Below are positions 18,554 to 28,976 of a stretch of DNA of 64,000 nucleotides, one piece after another; position 1 is the first letter of the stretch; each line of letters starts with the position of its first letter. Source of the DNA: Rhodopseudomonas sp. Its GTDB lineage: Bacteria; Pseudomonadota; Alphaproteobacteria; Rhizobiales; Xanthobacteraceae. The notes beneath the pieces were generated by a model. The model saw only the letters and a program-made list of their open reading frames with translations, was not told the DNA's origin and searched no databases. The DNA lies in NCBI GenBank assembly GCA_016124795.1, contig WGNB01000030.1, positions 1 through 64,000 of the forward strand, in the 5' to 3' direction. The position numbers and the translations under genes were made by a program.

Positions 18554-20476
18554 TTGTCCGAGGCTTCCAAAACCCCGCTGCTCGACCGCGTCCGACTGCC
18601 GGCCGATCTGCGCAACTGGTCCACCGAGCAGCTCAAGCAGCTCGCCGACGAACTGCGCACCGAGACCATCGACGCTGTCGCCAAAACCGGCGGACACCTC
18701 GGCGCCGGCCTGGGGGTTGTCGAATTGACGGTGGCGCTGCACGCGGTCTTCGAGACCCCCACCGACCGCCTGATCTGGGACGTTGGCCACCAGGCCTACC
18801 CGCACAAGATTCTAACCGGCCGCCGCGACCGCATCCGCACCCTCCGCCAGGCCGGGGGACTGTCCGGCTTCACCAAGCGCGCCGAGAGCGAATACGACCC
18901 GTTCGGCGCCGCCCATTCCTCGACCTCGATCTCCGCCGGCCTCGGCATGGCGGTGGCGCGCGACCTGCTCGGCAAGGACAACAACGTGATCGCCGTGATC
19001 GGCGACGGTGCGATGTCGGCCGGCATGGCCTATGAGGCGATGAACAATGCCGGCGCGCGCAACGAGCGCCTGATCGTCATTCTCAATGACAACGACATGT
19101 CGATCGCGCCGCCGGTCGGCGCGATGTCGGCTTATCTCGCCCGGCTCGGCTCCGGCCGCACTTATCTCAAGCTGCGCGACGTCGGCAAGCAGTTGACCAA
19201 ACATCTGCCGAAATCCTGGGACCGCGCCATCACCCGCGCTGTCGAACACGCCCGCGGCTATGTCATGGGCGGCACGCTGTTCGAGGAACTCGGCTTTTAT
19301 TATTGCGGGCCCATCGACGGCCATAACCTCGATCACCTGCTGCCGATCTTGCGCAATGTCCGCGACGCCCAGATCGGACCGATCCTGGTGCATGTCGTCA
19401 CGCAAAAGGGCAAAGGCTACGAGCCGGCGGAAAATTCGGCCGACAAATATCATGGCGTCGTCAAATTCGATGTCGCCACCGGCGCGCAGGCCAAGTCAAA
19501 AGGCGGCGCACCGCAATATACCAAGGTATTCGGCCAGAGCCTGATCGAGGAAGCCCGCAAGGACGACAAGATCGTCGCGATCACCGCGGCGATGCCGTCC
19601 GGCACCGGGCTCGACCTGTTCGAGAAGGAATTCCCCAAGCGCTATTTCGATGTCGGCATCGCCGAGCAGCACGCGGTCACATTCGCGGCCGGCCTTGCCA
19701 CCGAAGGCTTCAAGCCGTTCTGCGCGATCTATTCGACCTTCCTGCAACGCGGCTACGATCAGGTCGTGCACGATGTCGCGATCCAGTCGCTGCCGGTGCG
19801 CTTCGCGATCGATCGCGCCGGGCTGGTCGGCGCCGACGGCCCGACCCACGCCGGCGCTTTCGATGTCGCCTTCCTCGGCTGCTTGCCGAACATGGTGTTG
19901 ATGGCGGCGGCCGACGAGGCCGAGTTGGTCAACATGGTGGCGACGCAGGTCGCGATCAACGACCGGCCTTCCGCGTTGCGCTATCCGCGCGGCGAAGGCA
20001 CCGGCGCGACGATGCCGCAACAGGGCACGCCGATTGAAATCGGCAAGGGCCGCATCGTCCGCGAAGGTCACAAGGTCGCGCTGTTGTCCTATGGCACAAG
20101 GCTCGCGGAAACCTTGAAGGCGGCCGACGAACTGGCGGCCCTCGGTCTGTCAACGACGGTCGCCGACGCGCGCTTCGCCAAGCCGCTCGACGTCGATCTG
20201 GTATTGAAGCTCGCCCGCGAGCACGACGTGCTGGTGACCGTCGAGGAAGGCTCGATCGGCGGCTTCGGCTCTTTCGTGCTGCAATGCCTGGCCGAGCACG
20301 GCGCGCTCGACGCCGGCCTGCGCGTGCGCGCCATGGTGCTGCCGGATATCTTCATCGATCAGGACACGCCCGCGGCGATGTACGCCACCGCCGGCCTCGA
20401 CGCCAAGGGCATCGTCGCCAAGGTGTTCGAGGCGCTCGGCAAGGACGCCGCCGCCGAGACGGTGAAGCTGGCTTAA
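18554..20476 (+). CDS. dxs: 1-deoxy-D-xylulose-5-phosphate synthase
   Basis: This 640-residue thiamine-diphosphate enzyme condenses pyruvate and glyceraldehyde-3-phosphate, the first step of the MEP isoprenoid pathway, and also feeds thiamine and pyridoxal synthesis. Visible hallmarks are [17 protein letters not shown] near residue 47, [11 protein letters not shown], the ThDP/Mg motif [18 protein letters not shown], the transketolase pyrimidine region [15 protein letters not shown], and a C-terminal transketolase domain. The start is a TTG at 18554 leading into [12 protein letters not shown]; no ATG lies nearby in frame. tlyA follows after a short palindrome. Confidence 0.97.
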   Translation: MSEASKTPLLDRVRLPADLRNWSTEQLKQLADELRTETIDAVAKTGGHLGAGLGVVELTVALHAVFETPTDRLIWDVGHQAYPHKILTGRRDRIRTLRQAGGLSGFTKRAESEYDPFGAAHSSTSISAGLGMAVARDLLGKDNNVIAVIGDGAMSAGMAYEAMNNAGARNERLIVILNDNDMSIAPPVGAMSAYLARLGSGRTYLKLRDVGKQLTKHLPKSWDRAITRAVEHARGYVMGGTLFEELGFYYCGPIDGHNLDHLLPILRNVRDAQIGPILVHVVTQKGKGYEPAENSADKYHGVVKFDVATGAQAKSKGGAPQYTKVFGQSLIEEARKDDKIVAITAAMPSGTGLDLFEKEFPKRYFDVGIAEQHAVTFAAGLATEGFKPFCAIYSTFLQRGYDQVVHDVAIQSLPVRFAIDRAGLVGADGPTHAGAFDVAFLGCLPNMVLMAAADEAELVNMVATQVAINDRPSALRYPRGEGTGATMPQQGTPIEIGKGRIVREGHKVALLSYGTRLAETLKAADELAALGLSTTVADARFAKPLDVDLVLKLAREHDVLVTVEEGSIGGFGSFVLQCLAEHGALDAGLRVRAMVLPDIFIDQDTPAAMYATAGLDAKGIVAKVFEALGKDAAAETVKLA

Positions 20477-20498
20477 CGCTCGACACTATTCTGTTTTC

Positions 20499-20544
20499 CG
20501 TCACTTTGAGGTGCGCACCGAAAGAGCGCACCGCTGGGTGACGG
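20499..20544. repeat. Hairpin related to the gtcaccctgaggtgcg palindrome family
   Basis: CCGTCACTTTGAGGTGCGC pairs imperfectly with GCGCACCGCTGGGTGACGG across the dxs-tlyA gap. It resembles the copies at 37564-37614 and 37776-37820, with a few changes. It may weaken transcription between dxs and tlyA or simply be a mobile palindrome remnant. Confidence 0.55.
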
Positions 20545-20556
20545 ATCAAGAGCCGC

Positions 20557-21294
20557 ATGATGACGACGCCCCGCCCCCGTATCGATCGTCTGCTCGTCGA
20601 ACGCGGTCTGTTCGACAGCCGCGCCAAGGCGCAAGCCGCGATCGAAGCCGGGCTGGTCAGCGTCGATGGCCGCGTCATCACCAAAGCGTCCGAAACGGTT
20701 GCCGCCGATGCCGAGATCAAGGCCAGCGCCGCACATCCTTATGTCTCGCGCGGCGCGTTGAAGCTTGTCGCCGCACTCGACCACTTCAAATTCAATCCCA
20801 AGGGCCGCGTCTGCCTCGATATCGGCGCCTCGACCGGCGGCTTCACGCAAGTGCTGCTCGAACGCGGCGCGGCGCAAGTCTATGCCATCGATGTCGGCAG
20901 CGGCCAATTGCACGACAGCGTCAAGGCGCGGCCCGAAGTGGTGTCGCTCGAACAGACCGACATTCGCCGCCTTACGTCCGATCGGTTCGGCGCGCCACCC
21001 GACCTCATTGTCTGCGACGTCAGTTTCATCTCGCTCAAGCTGGTGCTACCGCCGGCGCTCGCTCTGGCGGCCGCCAAGGCTCAACTGGCGACGCTGATCA
21101 AACCGCAATTCGAAGCCGGCCGCGCGCATCTCAAGAAAGGCATCGTGCGGGACCCGGCCGTGCATAAGACGGTCTGCGACGACATTACGGCGCTGGTCGC
21201 CTCGCTCGGCTGGCGCGTCATTGCCATCATCTCGTCGCCAATTGCCGGCGGCGACGGCAATGCCGAATTCCTGCTCGGAGCCGAACGATGTTAG
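20557..21294 (+). CDS. tlyA: TlyA-family rRNA 2'-O-methyltransferase
   Basis: This 245-residue protein has an S4 RNA-binding domain at residues 8-70 (RIDRLLVERGLFDSRAKAQAAI) and an FtsJ-like SAM methyltransferase domain with motif I DIGASTGGFTQVLLERGA near 88 and DVSFISLKLVLP near 148. By family knowledge it methylates ribosomal RNA; older annotations call it haemolysin. It lies downstream of dxs, the usual alphaproteobacterial order, and its last seven bases overlap the start of the MATE gene, implying translational coupling. Confidence 0.94.
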   Translation: MMTTPRPRIDRLLVERGLFDSRAKAQAAIEAGLVSVDGRVITKASETVAADAEIKASAAHPYVSRGALKLVAALDHFKFNPKGRVCLDIGASTGGFTQVLLERGAAQVYAIDVGSGQLHDSVKARPEVVSLEQTDIRRLTSDRFGAPPDLIVCDVSFISLKLVLPPALALAAAKAQLATLIKPQFEAGRAHLKKGIVRDPAVHKTVCDDITALVASLGWRVIAIISSPIAGGDGNAEFLLGAERC

Positions 21295-22688
21295 GACCGA
21301 CGCAAGACGGTCTGTGGCGCAGCGAGTTGATCGGCACCGTCAAACTCGCCGTTCCGATCGCGCTGACCCAACTCGGCCAGATCGCGATGGTGACCACCGA
21401 TCTGATCCTGATCGGCCATCTCGGCGATCAGGCCATCGCCAGTGCCGCGCTCGGCCAGACCGTCATGTTTGCGTCCTTCATGCTCGGCATGGGTCTTGTT
21501 TCGGCGGTCGCGCCACTGGCCTCGCAAGCCTTCGGCGCGCGCGAGCCGCGTATGGTGCGACGCGCCTTGCGGGTCGGCCTGTGGGCGGCGGTCATGCTCG
21601 GCGTGCCAATGACCGTCGTGCAGTATTACGGCGAGGACCTGTTGCGAGCACTCGGTCAAGAGCCCGAAACGGCGCGGCTCGCCGGCATTTACCTGCTCGG
21701 TCTCGGCTGGTGTCTGATACCAAACTGGTGGTTCATCGCGCTACGCAGTTTCATGGGCGCGGTCAACCGGCCGGAACCGGCGCTTTGGATCACGCTGTGC
21801 GCGGTGCCGCTCAATGCCTTATTCGCTTACGGCATGATCTATGGCGCCTTCGGTCTGCCGCGGCTCGAACTGCTCGGCGCCGGCGTGGCGACGACCTCGA
21901 TCAACATCGCGATGTGCGCCGCCGGTTTCTGGGTCTGCTACACGCTGCGGCCGTTCAAGAAATATCGCGTGCTGCATCATTTCTGGCGAGCCGACTGGCC
22001 GCTGCTCGGGAAACTGGTCGCGGTCGGCGCACCGATCGCGGGCTCGGTGCTGCTTGAGTACGGACTGTTCGCCTCGGCCGCGATCCTGATGGGGTGGATC
22101 GGCACGGTGGCGCTCGCCGCCCACCAGATCGCACTGCAAACCGCGGCCATTCTGTTCATGGTGCCGTTCGGTATCTCGATGGCGGCGACCGTTCGGGTCG
22201 GCCATGCTGTCGGCCGCGGCGATCCGGCCGGAAGCCGCCGCGCCGGCTTCGCCGCCATCGGACTGGCCGCCGGCTTCATGGCAACGATGGTGTCGGTGAT
22301 CGTGCTATCGCGCCATCTGATCCCGCTGATGTTCATCAACGTCGACACGCCCGATGCCGTGGCGACGGCGCAACTGGCGGCGACCTTGCTCACGGTCGGC
22401 GCGACCTTCTTCATCGTCGATGGCATTCAGACGGTCGGCGCCGGCTCCTTGCGCGGCCTCAACGACACGCGCATACCGCTGCTGTTCGCCGCCATCAGTT
22501 TCTGGGGCGTCGGCTTTGTCGCATCCTATTCGCTCACTTTCATCGCCGGACTGGGCGCGGCCGGAATCTGGATCGGCTTCACGCTTGGGCTCGGCGTTTA
22601 CGCCCTGCTCCTGGTCTGGCGCTTCAATCTGTTGACCCGGCACGGCTACATGCCGTTACCACCCGGCCACGACGCGCCGCTGCGATGA
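21288..22688 (+). CDS. MATE-family multidrug efflux protein (NorM-like)
   Basis: This 466-residue integral membrane protein has the twelve hydrophobic segments of the MATE family. It begins ELIGTVKLAVPIALTQLGQIAM, and the first repeat contains GLVSAVAPLASQAFGA, a family signature. It should be a Na+- or H+-coupled exporter of cationic compounds in the inner membrane. The ATG overlaps the tlyA stop (ATGTTAG), indicating coupled translation, though no functional link to rRNA methylation is obvious. A methyltransferase gene follows 42 bp downstream. Confidence 0.94.
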   Translation: MLGPTQDGLWRSELIGTVKLAVPIALTQLGQIAMVTTDLILIGHLGDQAIASAALGQTVMFASFMLGMGLVSAVAPLASQAFGAREPRMVRRALRVGLWAAVMLGVPMTVVQYYGEDLLRALGQEPETARLAGIYLLGLGWCLIPNWWFIALRSFMGAVNRPEPALWITLCAVPLNALFAYGMIYGAFGLPRLELLGAGVATTSINIAMCAAGFWVCYTLRPFKKYRVLHHFWRADWPLLGKLVAVGAPIAGSVLLEYGLFASAAILMGWIGTVALAAHQIALQTAAILFMVPFGISMAATVRVGHAVGRGDPAGSRRAGFAAIGLAAGFMATMVSVIVLSRHLIPLMFINVDTPDAVATAQLAATLLTVGATFFIVDGIQTVGAGSLRGLNDTRIPLLFAAISFWGVGFVASYSLTFIAGLGAAGIWIGFTLGLGVYALLLVWRFNLLTRHGYMPLPPGHDAPLR

Positions 22689-22730
22689 CGCGCATTGCTT
22701 GACACGGGCCTTGTCGGCTAAGTCCACACC

Positions 22731-23990
22731 ATGACCGAACAACTCACCATTGCCCGCATTGGCCACCGGGGCGACGGCGTCGCCGATACCAATGTCGGGC
22801 CGATCTACGTGCCCTACGCGCTGCCGGGCGAAACCGTAACGGTGGAGCCGGTCGCCGGCCATCCCGACCGGCGGCATCTGTTGCAGGTCAATCACCCGAG
22901 CCACGAGCGGATCGCCCCGGTTTGCAAGCATTTCGGCGTTTGCGGCGGCTGCGCGGTGCAGCACTGGTCGATGGCCGAATACCAATTATGGAAGCGCAAT
23001 CTGGTGGTCGAGGCACTCGAGCACGCCGGCCTGATCGCGCCGGTCGAAGCCTTGATCGATGGTCACGGCAAGGGCCGCCGCCGCGCCGTCCTGCATGCGC
23101 GGCGCGGCCACGGCAATATCCTGGAGGTCGGCTTCGCCGCCCAGCGCAGCCACGCCATCGTCGCCATCGACCGCTGCCCGATCTTGAGCCCCGGCCTGAA
23201 GGACGCGGTGCCGGTCGCCTGGGCCATTGCCGAAGCGCTGAAGCCAAGCGACAAGCCGCTCGACATTCACGCCACCGCCACCGACACCGGCCTCGACATC
23301 GACGTGCGCGGCTCGGGTCCGCTCAACACCGCGCTCACCGCCCGCCTCGCCGGACTTGCCGAACAGTACAAGCTGGCGCGGATCACCCGCCACGGCGAAC
23401 TGGTTCTGCAACGCGAACAGCCGCTGTTGAAAATCGGCAAGGCCTTCGTGCCGCTGCCACCCGGCGCCTTCCTGCAAGCCACCGCCGAAGGCGAAGCAAC
23501 GCTGGCGCGACTGGTCCTCGGCCATATCGGTTCGACCAACGCCAAGGGTAAGCCCATCAAGCGCATCGCCGACCTGTTCAGCGGCGTCGGCACTTTCGCC
23601 TTGCGACTCGCCGAAGTCGCGCGCGTCACGGCGATCGACAGCGAAGGCCAGGCGATCAAGGCACTGGAGCGCGGCGTCGCCAAAAGCACGGGCCTCAAGC
23701 AAATCGAGATGCAAACGCGCGACCTGTTCCGCAGCCCGTTCATGGCGACCGAGTTAAAGGGGTTCGACGCGGTGGTGTTCGATCCGCCGCGCCAGGGCGC
23801 GGAAGCTCAGGCCCGCGAACTGGCGTTGAGCCAGGTGCCGGTGGTGGTCGGCGTATCCTGCGACGCCAACACCTTTGCCCGCGACGCCCGCATCCTGATC
23901 GATGGCGGCTATCAACTAATCTCGGTCACGCCGGTCGACCAGTTCCGCTATTCGCATCACGTCGAGATCGTGGCGAAGTTCGAAAAGTGA
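22731..23990 (+). CDS. TrmA/RumA-family RNA (uracil-5-)-methyltransferase
   Basis: This 419-residue SAM-dependent enzyme methylates C5 of a uridine in rRNA or tRNA. It has an N-terminal TRAM-like beta domain (residues 1-60), iron-sulfur cluster cysteines Cys65, Cys71 and Cys74 ([10 protein letters not shown]) with a fourth in DRCPILSPG, the SAM-binding segment [25 protein letters not shown], and the nucleophile-containing [13 protein letters not shown]. The C-terminal HHVEIVAKF matches RumA. Which uridine is modified cannot be told from sequence. It converges with the VWA gene across 20 bp. Confidence 0.94.
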   Translation: MTEQLTIARIGHRGDGVADTNVGPIYVPYALPGETVTVEPVAGHPDRRHLLQVNHPSHERIAPVCKHFGVCGGCAVQHWSMAEYQLWKRNLVVEALEHAGLIAPVEALIDGHGKGRRRAVLHARRGHGNILEVGFAAQRSHAIVAIDRCPILSPGLKDAVPVAWAIAEALKPSDKPLDIHATATDTGLDIDVRGSGPLNTALTARLAGLAEQYKLARITRHGELVLQREQPLLKIGKAFVPLPPGAFLQATAEGEATLARLVLGHIGSTNAKGKPIKRIADLFSGVGTFALRLAEVARVTAIDSEGQAIKALERGVAKSTGLKQIEMQTRDLFRSPFMATELKGFDAVVFDPPRQGAEAQARELALSQVPVVVGVSCDANTFARDARILIDGGYQLISVTPVDQFRYSHHVEIVAKFEK

Positions 23991-24010
23991 CGCCCGAAAA
24001 ATAACGCGGC

Positions 24011-24883
24011 CTAGCGTGCGTCGAAATCCATGCCGCCGCCCCAACGGTCCTGCCACAGCTTTTCGCCGATCATGCAGGAAATCCGTGGCTTGTCGGCGCT
24101 CACCGGCAAAACTTTGGCTTCGGGCTGCCGGCCGGCCACCTCGAGAATAAGCTTGGTACGGGTGGCCTCGACGAATTTGGCGCGGTCCTTGATCGGCACC
24201 ACGAAAGCGCCCGGCCCGCCGATCACGCAATCCTCGTAATACGTATCGAGATGCTCGATATCCATCATGCCGAAATTCGAGCGCTTGAGCACCAGAGGCA
24301 GGCCGTTGATGGTGATGCCGGCCTTGATCAGCTCATCGCGGGTCGGCACCACCGGATCGCCGGAGTTATTCGGTCCGTCGCCGGACACGTCGACCACGCG
24401 CCGCAGACCGCGATAGCCGCTATGGTCGAATAACGGCTGAGCAAATTTCAGCGCGCCGGAAATCGAAGTCCGCGACGCCCGCCGGTATGGCGCGTTGGCG
24501 ATTTCGGCGGCGACCGCGCCGGCCGATTCCGGACCCTCGATCAATCGCCACGGCATGACGATCTTCTGGTCGCTCTGCCCGGCCCATTCGACATAAGTAA
24601 TCGCGATCTTGCCATTGGCGCCTTCGCGCAAGGCGGTCAGGAACTCTTTCGAGGTGAGCGCCTGGATATAACCCTCGCGTTGCAACGCCTGTTCGTCGGG
24701 GTCCATCGAATAGGACACATCGACCGCCAACACCAATTCGACATCGACCGGAACGGCGTTTGGTCCCCGATCGGCAAAGCGCGGATGCGGCGCGGCGAAA
24801 GCGGCTATCGCGAAAGCGCCGGCGGTCAATACCGCCGCGACCGCACCATAAAGACGAAGCCGCCCCATGATCCGCATTGCCAT
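24011..24883 (-). CDS. DUF1194 von Willebrand factor A-like secreted protein
   Basis: This 290-residue protein has a signal peptide or N-terminal anchor (Ala-rich hydrophobic segment near residues 12-30) and a VWA-type domain with the metal-ion-dependent adhesion motif DVSYSM (DxSxS). TSISGALKFAQPLF and DVSGDGPNNSG follow, as in the DUF1194 family common in Rhizobiales. Its role is not established; VWA domains mediate metal-dependent protein binding. An alternative start at 24868 would trim five residues. It is convergent with the methyltransferase and has no close same-strand partner. Confidence 0.88.
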   Translation of the reverse strand: MAMRIMGRLRLYGAVAAVLTAGAFAIAAFAAPHPRFADRGPNAVPVDVELVLAVDVSYSMDPDEQALQREGYIQALTSKEFLTALREGANGKIAITYVEWAGQSDQKIVMPWRLIEGPESAGAVAAEIANAPYRRASRTSISGALKFAQPLFDHSGYRGLRRVVDVSGDGPNNSGDPVVPTRDELIKAGITINGLPLVLKRSNFGMMDIEHLDTYYEDCVIGGPGAFVVPIKDRAKFVEATRTKLILEVAGRQPEAKVLPVSADKPRISCMIGEKLWQDRWGGGMDFDAR

Positions 24884-24996
24884 TCACCCATGCTCAAGAG
24901 CACCGGATATTCATGGTGGCACGGCTCCACGCCGGAAAAAAGGCCGGCTTTGGTTATGGCTGACCCTATCCGATGAAATATCAGGACGTCAGGCGA

Positions 24997-26088
24997 TCAG
25001 ACTTCGAGCGCCTCGGTGCCGACGATCTCGATGCCGAAGCCGCTCAAGCCAACGTAAGTGCGCTGGCTGGAAGTCACGAGCTTGATCGAGGTGATGCCGA
25101 GATCCTTGAGAATTTGCGCACCCAGACCGACGTCCCGCCATTGCTGGGAACGGGCGGCTTCGGTTCCGGTATCCCCGTCCTGCGGGATCGCGGCCACCGG
25201 CACGCCGGCGGTTCCGTCGCGTAAATAAACAATAACGCCCCGCCCTTCCGCCTTGAAACAGGCGAGCGAGGCCCGGATCGCCTTGGCGCCACCGAACACA
25301 TCGCCAATTACATCGGCGCGGTGCAGACGGGCCGGCACGTTGCGGCCGTCGCCGATATCGCCATAAACGAAAGCCATGTGATGCACCTTGTCGAACGGCG
25401 TCACATAGGCATAGCCGTGGAGCGGGCCGATCTCCGAAGCGGTGGGAAACTCACCGACCCGTTCGACCAGCTTGTCGCGGCTCTGGCGGTAGGCGATCAG
25501 CTCGGCAATCGAAATCTGGGGCAGCTTATGCTGTAGCGCGAAAGCGGCGACCTGCGGGCCGCGCATCACAGTGCCGTCGTCGTTCATCAGTTCGGACAGC
25601 ACACCGACCGCCGGCAGGCCGGCGAGCCGGCACAAATCGGTGCAGGCTTCGGTATGACCCGAACGCATCAGCACGCCGCCATCGCGCGCGATCAACGGGA
25701 AGACATGACCCGGCCGCACGAAGTCCGACGCGCCACTATTGCCGTTGGCGAGCCCGCGCACCGTATTGGTACGCTCTTCGGCCGAGATGCCGGTGGTCAG
25801 GCCGTGCTTGAAATCGACGGTGACGGTGAAAGCCGTACCGAGCGGCGCATCGTTCTTGGCCACCATCGGTTCGAGATGCAGACGGCGCGCATCTTCGGCG
25901 CCGAGCGTTGCGCAGACGATGCCGGAGGTGTGCCGGATGATGAAGGCCATCTTTTCCGGCGTGCACAGCGACGCGGCGACGAAAAGATCGCCCTCGTTCT
26001 CACGATCGTCGTCATCTGTGACGACAACCAGTTCGCCCTTGGCGAAAGCCTTGATGGCGGCTTCGACTTTGCTGTGAGTATTGGACAC
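24997..26088 (-). CDS. ribB: 3,4-dihydroxy-2-butanone-4-phosphate synthase with degenerate GTP cyclohydrolase II domain
   Basis: The first about 205 of 363 residues form an intact DHBP synthase domain: DDDDRENEGDL, RHTSGIVCA, FVRPGHVFPLIARDGGVL and RSGHTEACTDLCRLAG. It makes the four-carbon precursor of riboflavin. The C-terminal half keeps the GTP cyclohydrolase II fold signature but has lost its chemistry. Where the zinc site HSxCxTGD...CDC is expected, the sequence reads LHRADVIGDVFGG and lacks the cysteines; the EGRGIGL loop is replaced by DGTAGVP. The reaction of RibA must come from another gene. aroC is immediately upstream on the same strand, 74 bp away. Confidence 0.95.
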   Translation of the reverse strand: MSNTHSKVEAAIKAFAKGELVVVTDDDDRENEGDLFVAASLCTPEKMAFIIRHTSGIVCATLGAEDARRLHLEPMVAKNDAPLGTAFTVTVDFKHGLTTGISAEERTNTVRGLANGNSGASDFVRPGHVFPLIARDGGVLMRSGHTEACTDLCRLAGLPAVGVLSELMNDDGTVMRGPQVAAFALQHKLPQISIAELIAYRQSRDKLVERVGEFPTASEIGPLHGYAYVTPFDKVHHMAFVYGDIGDGRNVPARLHRADVIGDVFGGAKAIRASLACFKAEGRGVIVYLRDGTAGVPVAAIPQDGDTGTEAARSQQWRDVGLGAQILKDLGITSIKLVTSSQRTYVGLSGFGIEIVGTEALEV

Positions 26089-26162
26089 GGCGAACTCCGA
26101 ATTCTAGGTTTTTATCGTTCCATGCTGCGCTGAAAGCGTCGAGCCGGAACGACCGGAAAATC

Positions 26163-27281
26163 TCATCGCTTCTCGAACGGCCAGGCGACGCCCTCGCCGA
26201 CCTGACCGCGATGCATCAGATAGTGATCGGCCAGCACACATGCCAGCATCGCCTCGGCGATCGGCACGGCGCGAATGCCGACACAAGGGTCGTGGCGGCC
26301 CTTGGTCATGATCTCGGTATTGTTGCCATAACGGTCGACCGTCCGCTTCGGCGTCAGGATCGACGAGGTCGGCTTGACCGCGAAGCGGGCGACGATCTGC
26401 TGGCCGGTCGAGATCCCGCCGAGAATGCCGCCGGCGTGGTTCGACAGGAACACCGGCTTGTTGGCATTGCCCATCTGCATTTCGTCGGCATTGTCCTCGC
26501 CGCTCATCGTCGCGGTTTCAAAGCCGTCGCCGATTTCGACACCCTTGACGGCATTGATACTCATCAGAGCCGCGGCGATCTCGGCATCGAGCTTGCCATA
26601 CACCGGCGCGCCGAGCCCCGCCGGCACGCCATCGGCGACCACCTCGATCACCGCGCCGATCGACGACCCCGATTTACGCACGCCGTCTAGATATTGCTCA
26701 TAGAACTTCGCCTGCACCGGATCGGGGCAGAAGAACGGATTGTTGTCGACCTCGTTCCAGTCCCAGCGCGACCGGTCGATCTTGTGCGGCCCTATCTGCA
26801 CCAGCGCGGCGCGCACGCTCATGCCGGGCACGACCTTGCGCGCCAGCGCGCCGGCCGCGACCCGTGCCGCGGTCTCGCGCGCCGAGGACCGGCCGCCGCC
26901 GCGATAATCGGTGATGCCGTATTTGACGTCATAGACATAGCCGGCGTGACCGGGCCGGTATTTGTCCTTGATGTCGGAGTAGTCCTTGGAACGCTGATCG
27001 ACGTTCTCGATCAACAACATGATCGGCGTGCCGGTGGTCACCTGAAGCCCGGTCGCCTCATCGGTAAAAACGCCGGACAGAATTTTGACCGCGTCCGGCT
27101 CCTGGCGCTGGGTGGTGAAGCGCGACTGGCCGGGCCGGCGCTTGTCGAGATCGCGCTGGATTTCCTCGGCTGTGATCGGAATGCGCGGCGGACAGCCATC
27201 GACCACGCAGCCGATTGCCGCCCCGTGGCTTTCGCCGAAGCTGGTGAACCGGAAAAGGTGACCGAAGGTATTGAACGACAT
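26163..27281 (-). CDS. aroC: Chorismate synthase
   Basis: This 372-residue protein converts 5-enolpyruvylshikimate-3-phosphate to chorismate using reduced FMN. Family signatures are [19 protein letters not shown] at residues 15-33, [37 protein letters not shown], and the C-terminal [12 protein letters not shown] with [18 protein letters not shown]. The length is standard for alphaproteobacteria. ribB is downstream on the same strand; the dependence of AroC on reduced flavin makes the adjacency sensible, though that link is inference. A palindrome and a pseudogene lie upstream. Confidence 0.97.
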   Translation of the reverse strand: MSFNTFGHLFRFTSFGESHGAAIGCVVDGCPPRIPITAEEIQRDLDKRRPGQSRFTTQRQEPDAVKILSGVFTDEATGLQVTTGTPIMLLIENVDQRSKDYSDIKDKYRPGHAGYVYDVKYGITDYRGGGRSSARETAARVAAGALARKVVPGMSVRAALVQIGPHKIDRSRWDWNEVDNNPFFCPDPVQAKFYEQYLDGVRKSGSSIGAVIEVVADGVPAGLGAPVYGKLDAEIAAALMSINAVKGVEIGDGFETATMSGEDNADEMQMGNANKPVFLSNHAGGILGGISTGQQIVARFAVKPTSSILTPKRTVDRYGNNTEIMTKGRHDPCVGIRAVPIAEAMLACVLADHYLMHRGQVGEGVAWPFEKR

Positions 27282-27359
27282 GGGGGTTCCGCGTTTGCCG
27301 GGGCTTGGTAGCCCGAGCCCGGCGACGGGTCAAATCCCCGCCCGCCGCCACTTGCCACC

Positions 27360-27447
27360 GTCATGCCCGGCTTTATGCCGGGCATCCACGTCTTTTAGCC
27401 TTAGAAAAATGCAAGACGTGGATGGCCGAGACAAGCCCGGCCATGAC
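27360..27447. repeat. Intergenic double palindrome
   Basis: GTCATGCCCGGCTTTATGCC at the left end is matched inverted by CAAGCCCGGCCATGAC at the right end, and the inner arms GGCATCCACGTCTT and AAGACGTGGATGGCC also pair. The element could form a long hairpin. It lies between aroC and a decayed phosphatase fragment. I recall similar sequence from intergenic repeats in Bradyrhizobium-like genomes. Confidence 0.75.
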
Positions 27448-27453
27448 AGAGGG

Positions 27454-27690
27454 TTACCCATGCCGCGTCAGCTTATCGCCGACAAGCACGTAGACCTCGC
27501 CCTGGATGATATCGATCAGGGGCGCCGCCGCTGGCTTGGCGATGCCTAGGCAGGCCATCAGCCTGCGGCAGGCGCCGCCATGCGAGGCGGCGACAATGTC
27601 GCGCGCCAGACTGTCGTACCAGCACTTCATGCGGCGGCTACCATCTCGTAGCTTTCGCCGCCCGGTGGCTGGAAGCGACAGATTCGTTCG
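27454..27690 (-). pseudogene. Truncated, frameshifted copy of the histidine phosphatase gene 3' end
   Basis: The sequence from about 27461 to 27682 matches the last ~75 codons of the intact phosphatase gene at 28977-29576. It encodes CWYDSLARDIVAASHGG..., LMACLGIAKPAAAPLIDIIQG..., against GWYDSLTRDTVATSHGG... in the intact copy. The RHG catalytic N-terminus is missing. One base has been lost before the RRM segment (CGGCGGCTACC against CGGCGCGCGACC), so upstream homology is out of frame. Many substitutions show that the duplication is old. The two copies bracket the AT-rich acyltransferase gene. Confidence 0.87.
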
Positions 27691-27775
27691 ACACGGTGGC
27701 CGTTTTGTCTTATCGTCGCGAAGCAAAATTAAATATCACCTCTGCTGTGTTTTTTTCCGGCGCGATTACAAATCA

Positions 27776-28891
27776 ATGAACAGAACCACATCTTTGTTCT
27801 TGGATCTTGTTCGCCTGCTAGCCGCCCTTGTCGTGCTTCTACATCACGCCGCTTTCCATGGAACTTATATCCCAGGAGCGTTTATTAGGACAGGCACCGA
27901 CGCCGTCATGGTGTTTTTCGTATTGTCAGGTTTTGTCATCTCATACTCAGCAGAAACAAAAGACAAAACCGGCAAAGATTTTACAATTAGCCGACTCGCG
28001 AGACTGCTCTCTGTTGTCATTCCGGCGATTTTTCTCACCATAGTCGCCGACATTATCGGCAGCCGACTAAGTCCTGAGCTTTATGCAAGGCACTTCTCTG
28101 ATATTGCAACGCTAAACGACATGCAGTGGCCGCCATTGACCCGCTCGCTATTAAGCCTAACATTTACAAATGAAATCTGGTGGATCAACGTTTGGCCCGG
28201 GACAAATAGCCCTTTCTGGTCTATGGGATATGAGGCCGCATATTATTTTATTTTTGGCGCAGCCACATATCTGACAGGATGGCAACGCTATTTGGTCTGC
28301 GGCACGGCAGCTGCTGTAATTGGACCAAAGATCATTCTTTTATTTCCTGTATGGTTGATAGGCGTGACAACTTGGCAGATCTATAAACGAATTGAAATTC
28401 CGCGCTTAATCGGAGCCCTACTGATTACCGGCGCAGGCACTACATATGTCGTCTTCGTTCTTAGTGGACTGCGTGACTATCTAAATACGAGAGGGCCATC
28501 TTTGGAGGAATTTGGATTTTCGGCATTCTTTCTGTCCGATTATATAATCGGGATGCTATTTTCTTGTGCACTAATTGGATTTAAGGGCATAGAGACCGAT
28601 GCAAAAGCGATCCTCGATAAGTTTGCTTTTCCAATTCGGCACATTGCCGGATGCTCATTTAGCATGTATCTCTACCATTACCCACTAATCTATTTTTTCC
28701 ATGCCTTGGCAATATCTCTCCATATATCGAGCCCAGAGAGCAGATCACCGTTTAACGCTTTTGTCGTGATGGGTGGCACGCTCAGCAGCATTTGGCTGCT
28801 TTCGCTATTCACCGAACAAAAGAAAGCGACGGCAAGACGCCTATTGGAATTTTTATTCGCGTCTAAGCGGACCAAGAATCTTAACGCTTGA
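27776..28891 (+). CDS. Acyltransferase 3 family membrane protein (OafA-like)
   Basis: This 371-residue integral membrane protein matches acyltransferase family 3, which O-acetylates or acylates surface polysaccharides and other exported glycans. It begins TTSLFLDLVRLLAALVVLLHHAAFHG with the family's first-helix His pair, continues with VMVFFVLSGFVISYS and SRLARLLSVVIPAIF, and ends with a SMYLYHYPLIYFF helix. Composition is distinctly AT-rich compared with both flanks. I chose the ATG at 27776; the frame stays open upstream through the pseudogene region. The gene lies between an intact and a decayed copy of a phosphatase end, indicating insertion of foreign DNA. The acceptor glycan is unknown. 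Confidence 0.9.
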   Translation: MNRTTSLFLDLVRLLAALVVLLHHAAFHGTYIPGAFIRTGTDAVMVFFVLSGFVISYSAETKDKTGKDFTISRLARLLSVVIPAIFLTIVADIIGSRLSPELYARHFSDIATLNDMQWPPLTRSLLSLTFTNEIWWINVWPGTNSPFWSMGYEAAYYFIFGAATYLTGWQRYLVCGTAAAVIGPKIILLFPVWLIGVTTWQIYKRIEIPRLIGALLITGAGTTYVVFVLSGLRDYLNTRGPSLEEFGFSAFFLSDYIIGMLFSCALIGFKGIETDAKAILDKFAFPIRHIAGCSFSMYLYHYPLIYFFHALAISLHISSPESRSPFNAFVVMGGTLSSIWLLSLFTEQKKATARRLLEFLFASKRTKNLNA

Positions 28892-28976
28892 ACCGAAAAA
28901 TAGAGAGTTCCGCAGAGACGCGAATTGGGGCGCGGCAAACTTGACCCGAGGAAGATGGCTAGGCGGGCGACGCCGT

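Noticed and set aside
26089-26162. FMN riboswitch before ribB
   Set aside because: Only 74 bases separate aroC and ribB and none of the conserved RFN stem sequences is visible.
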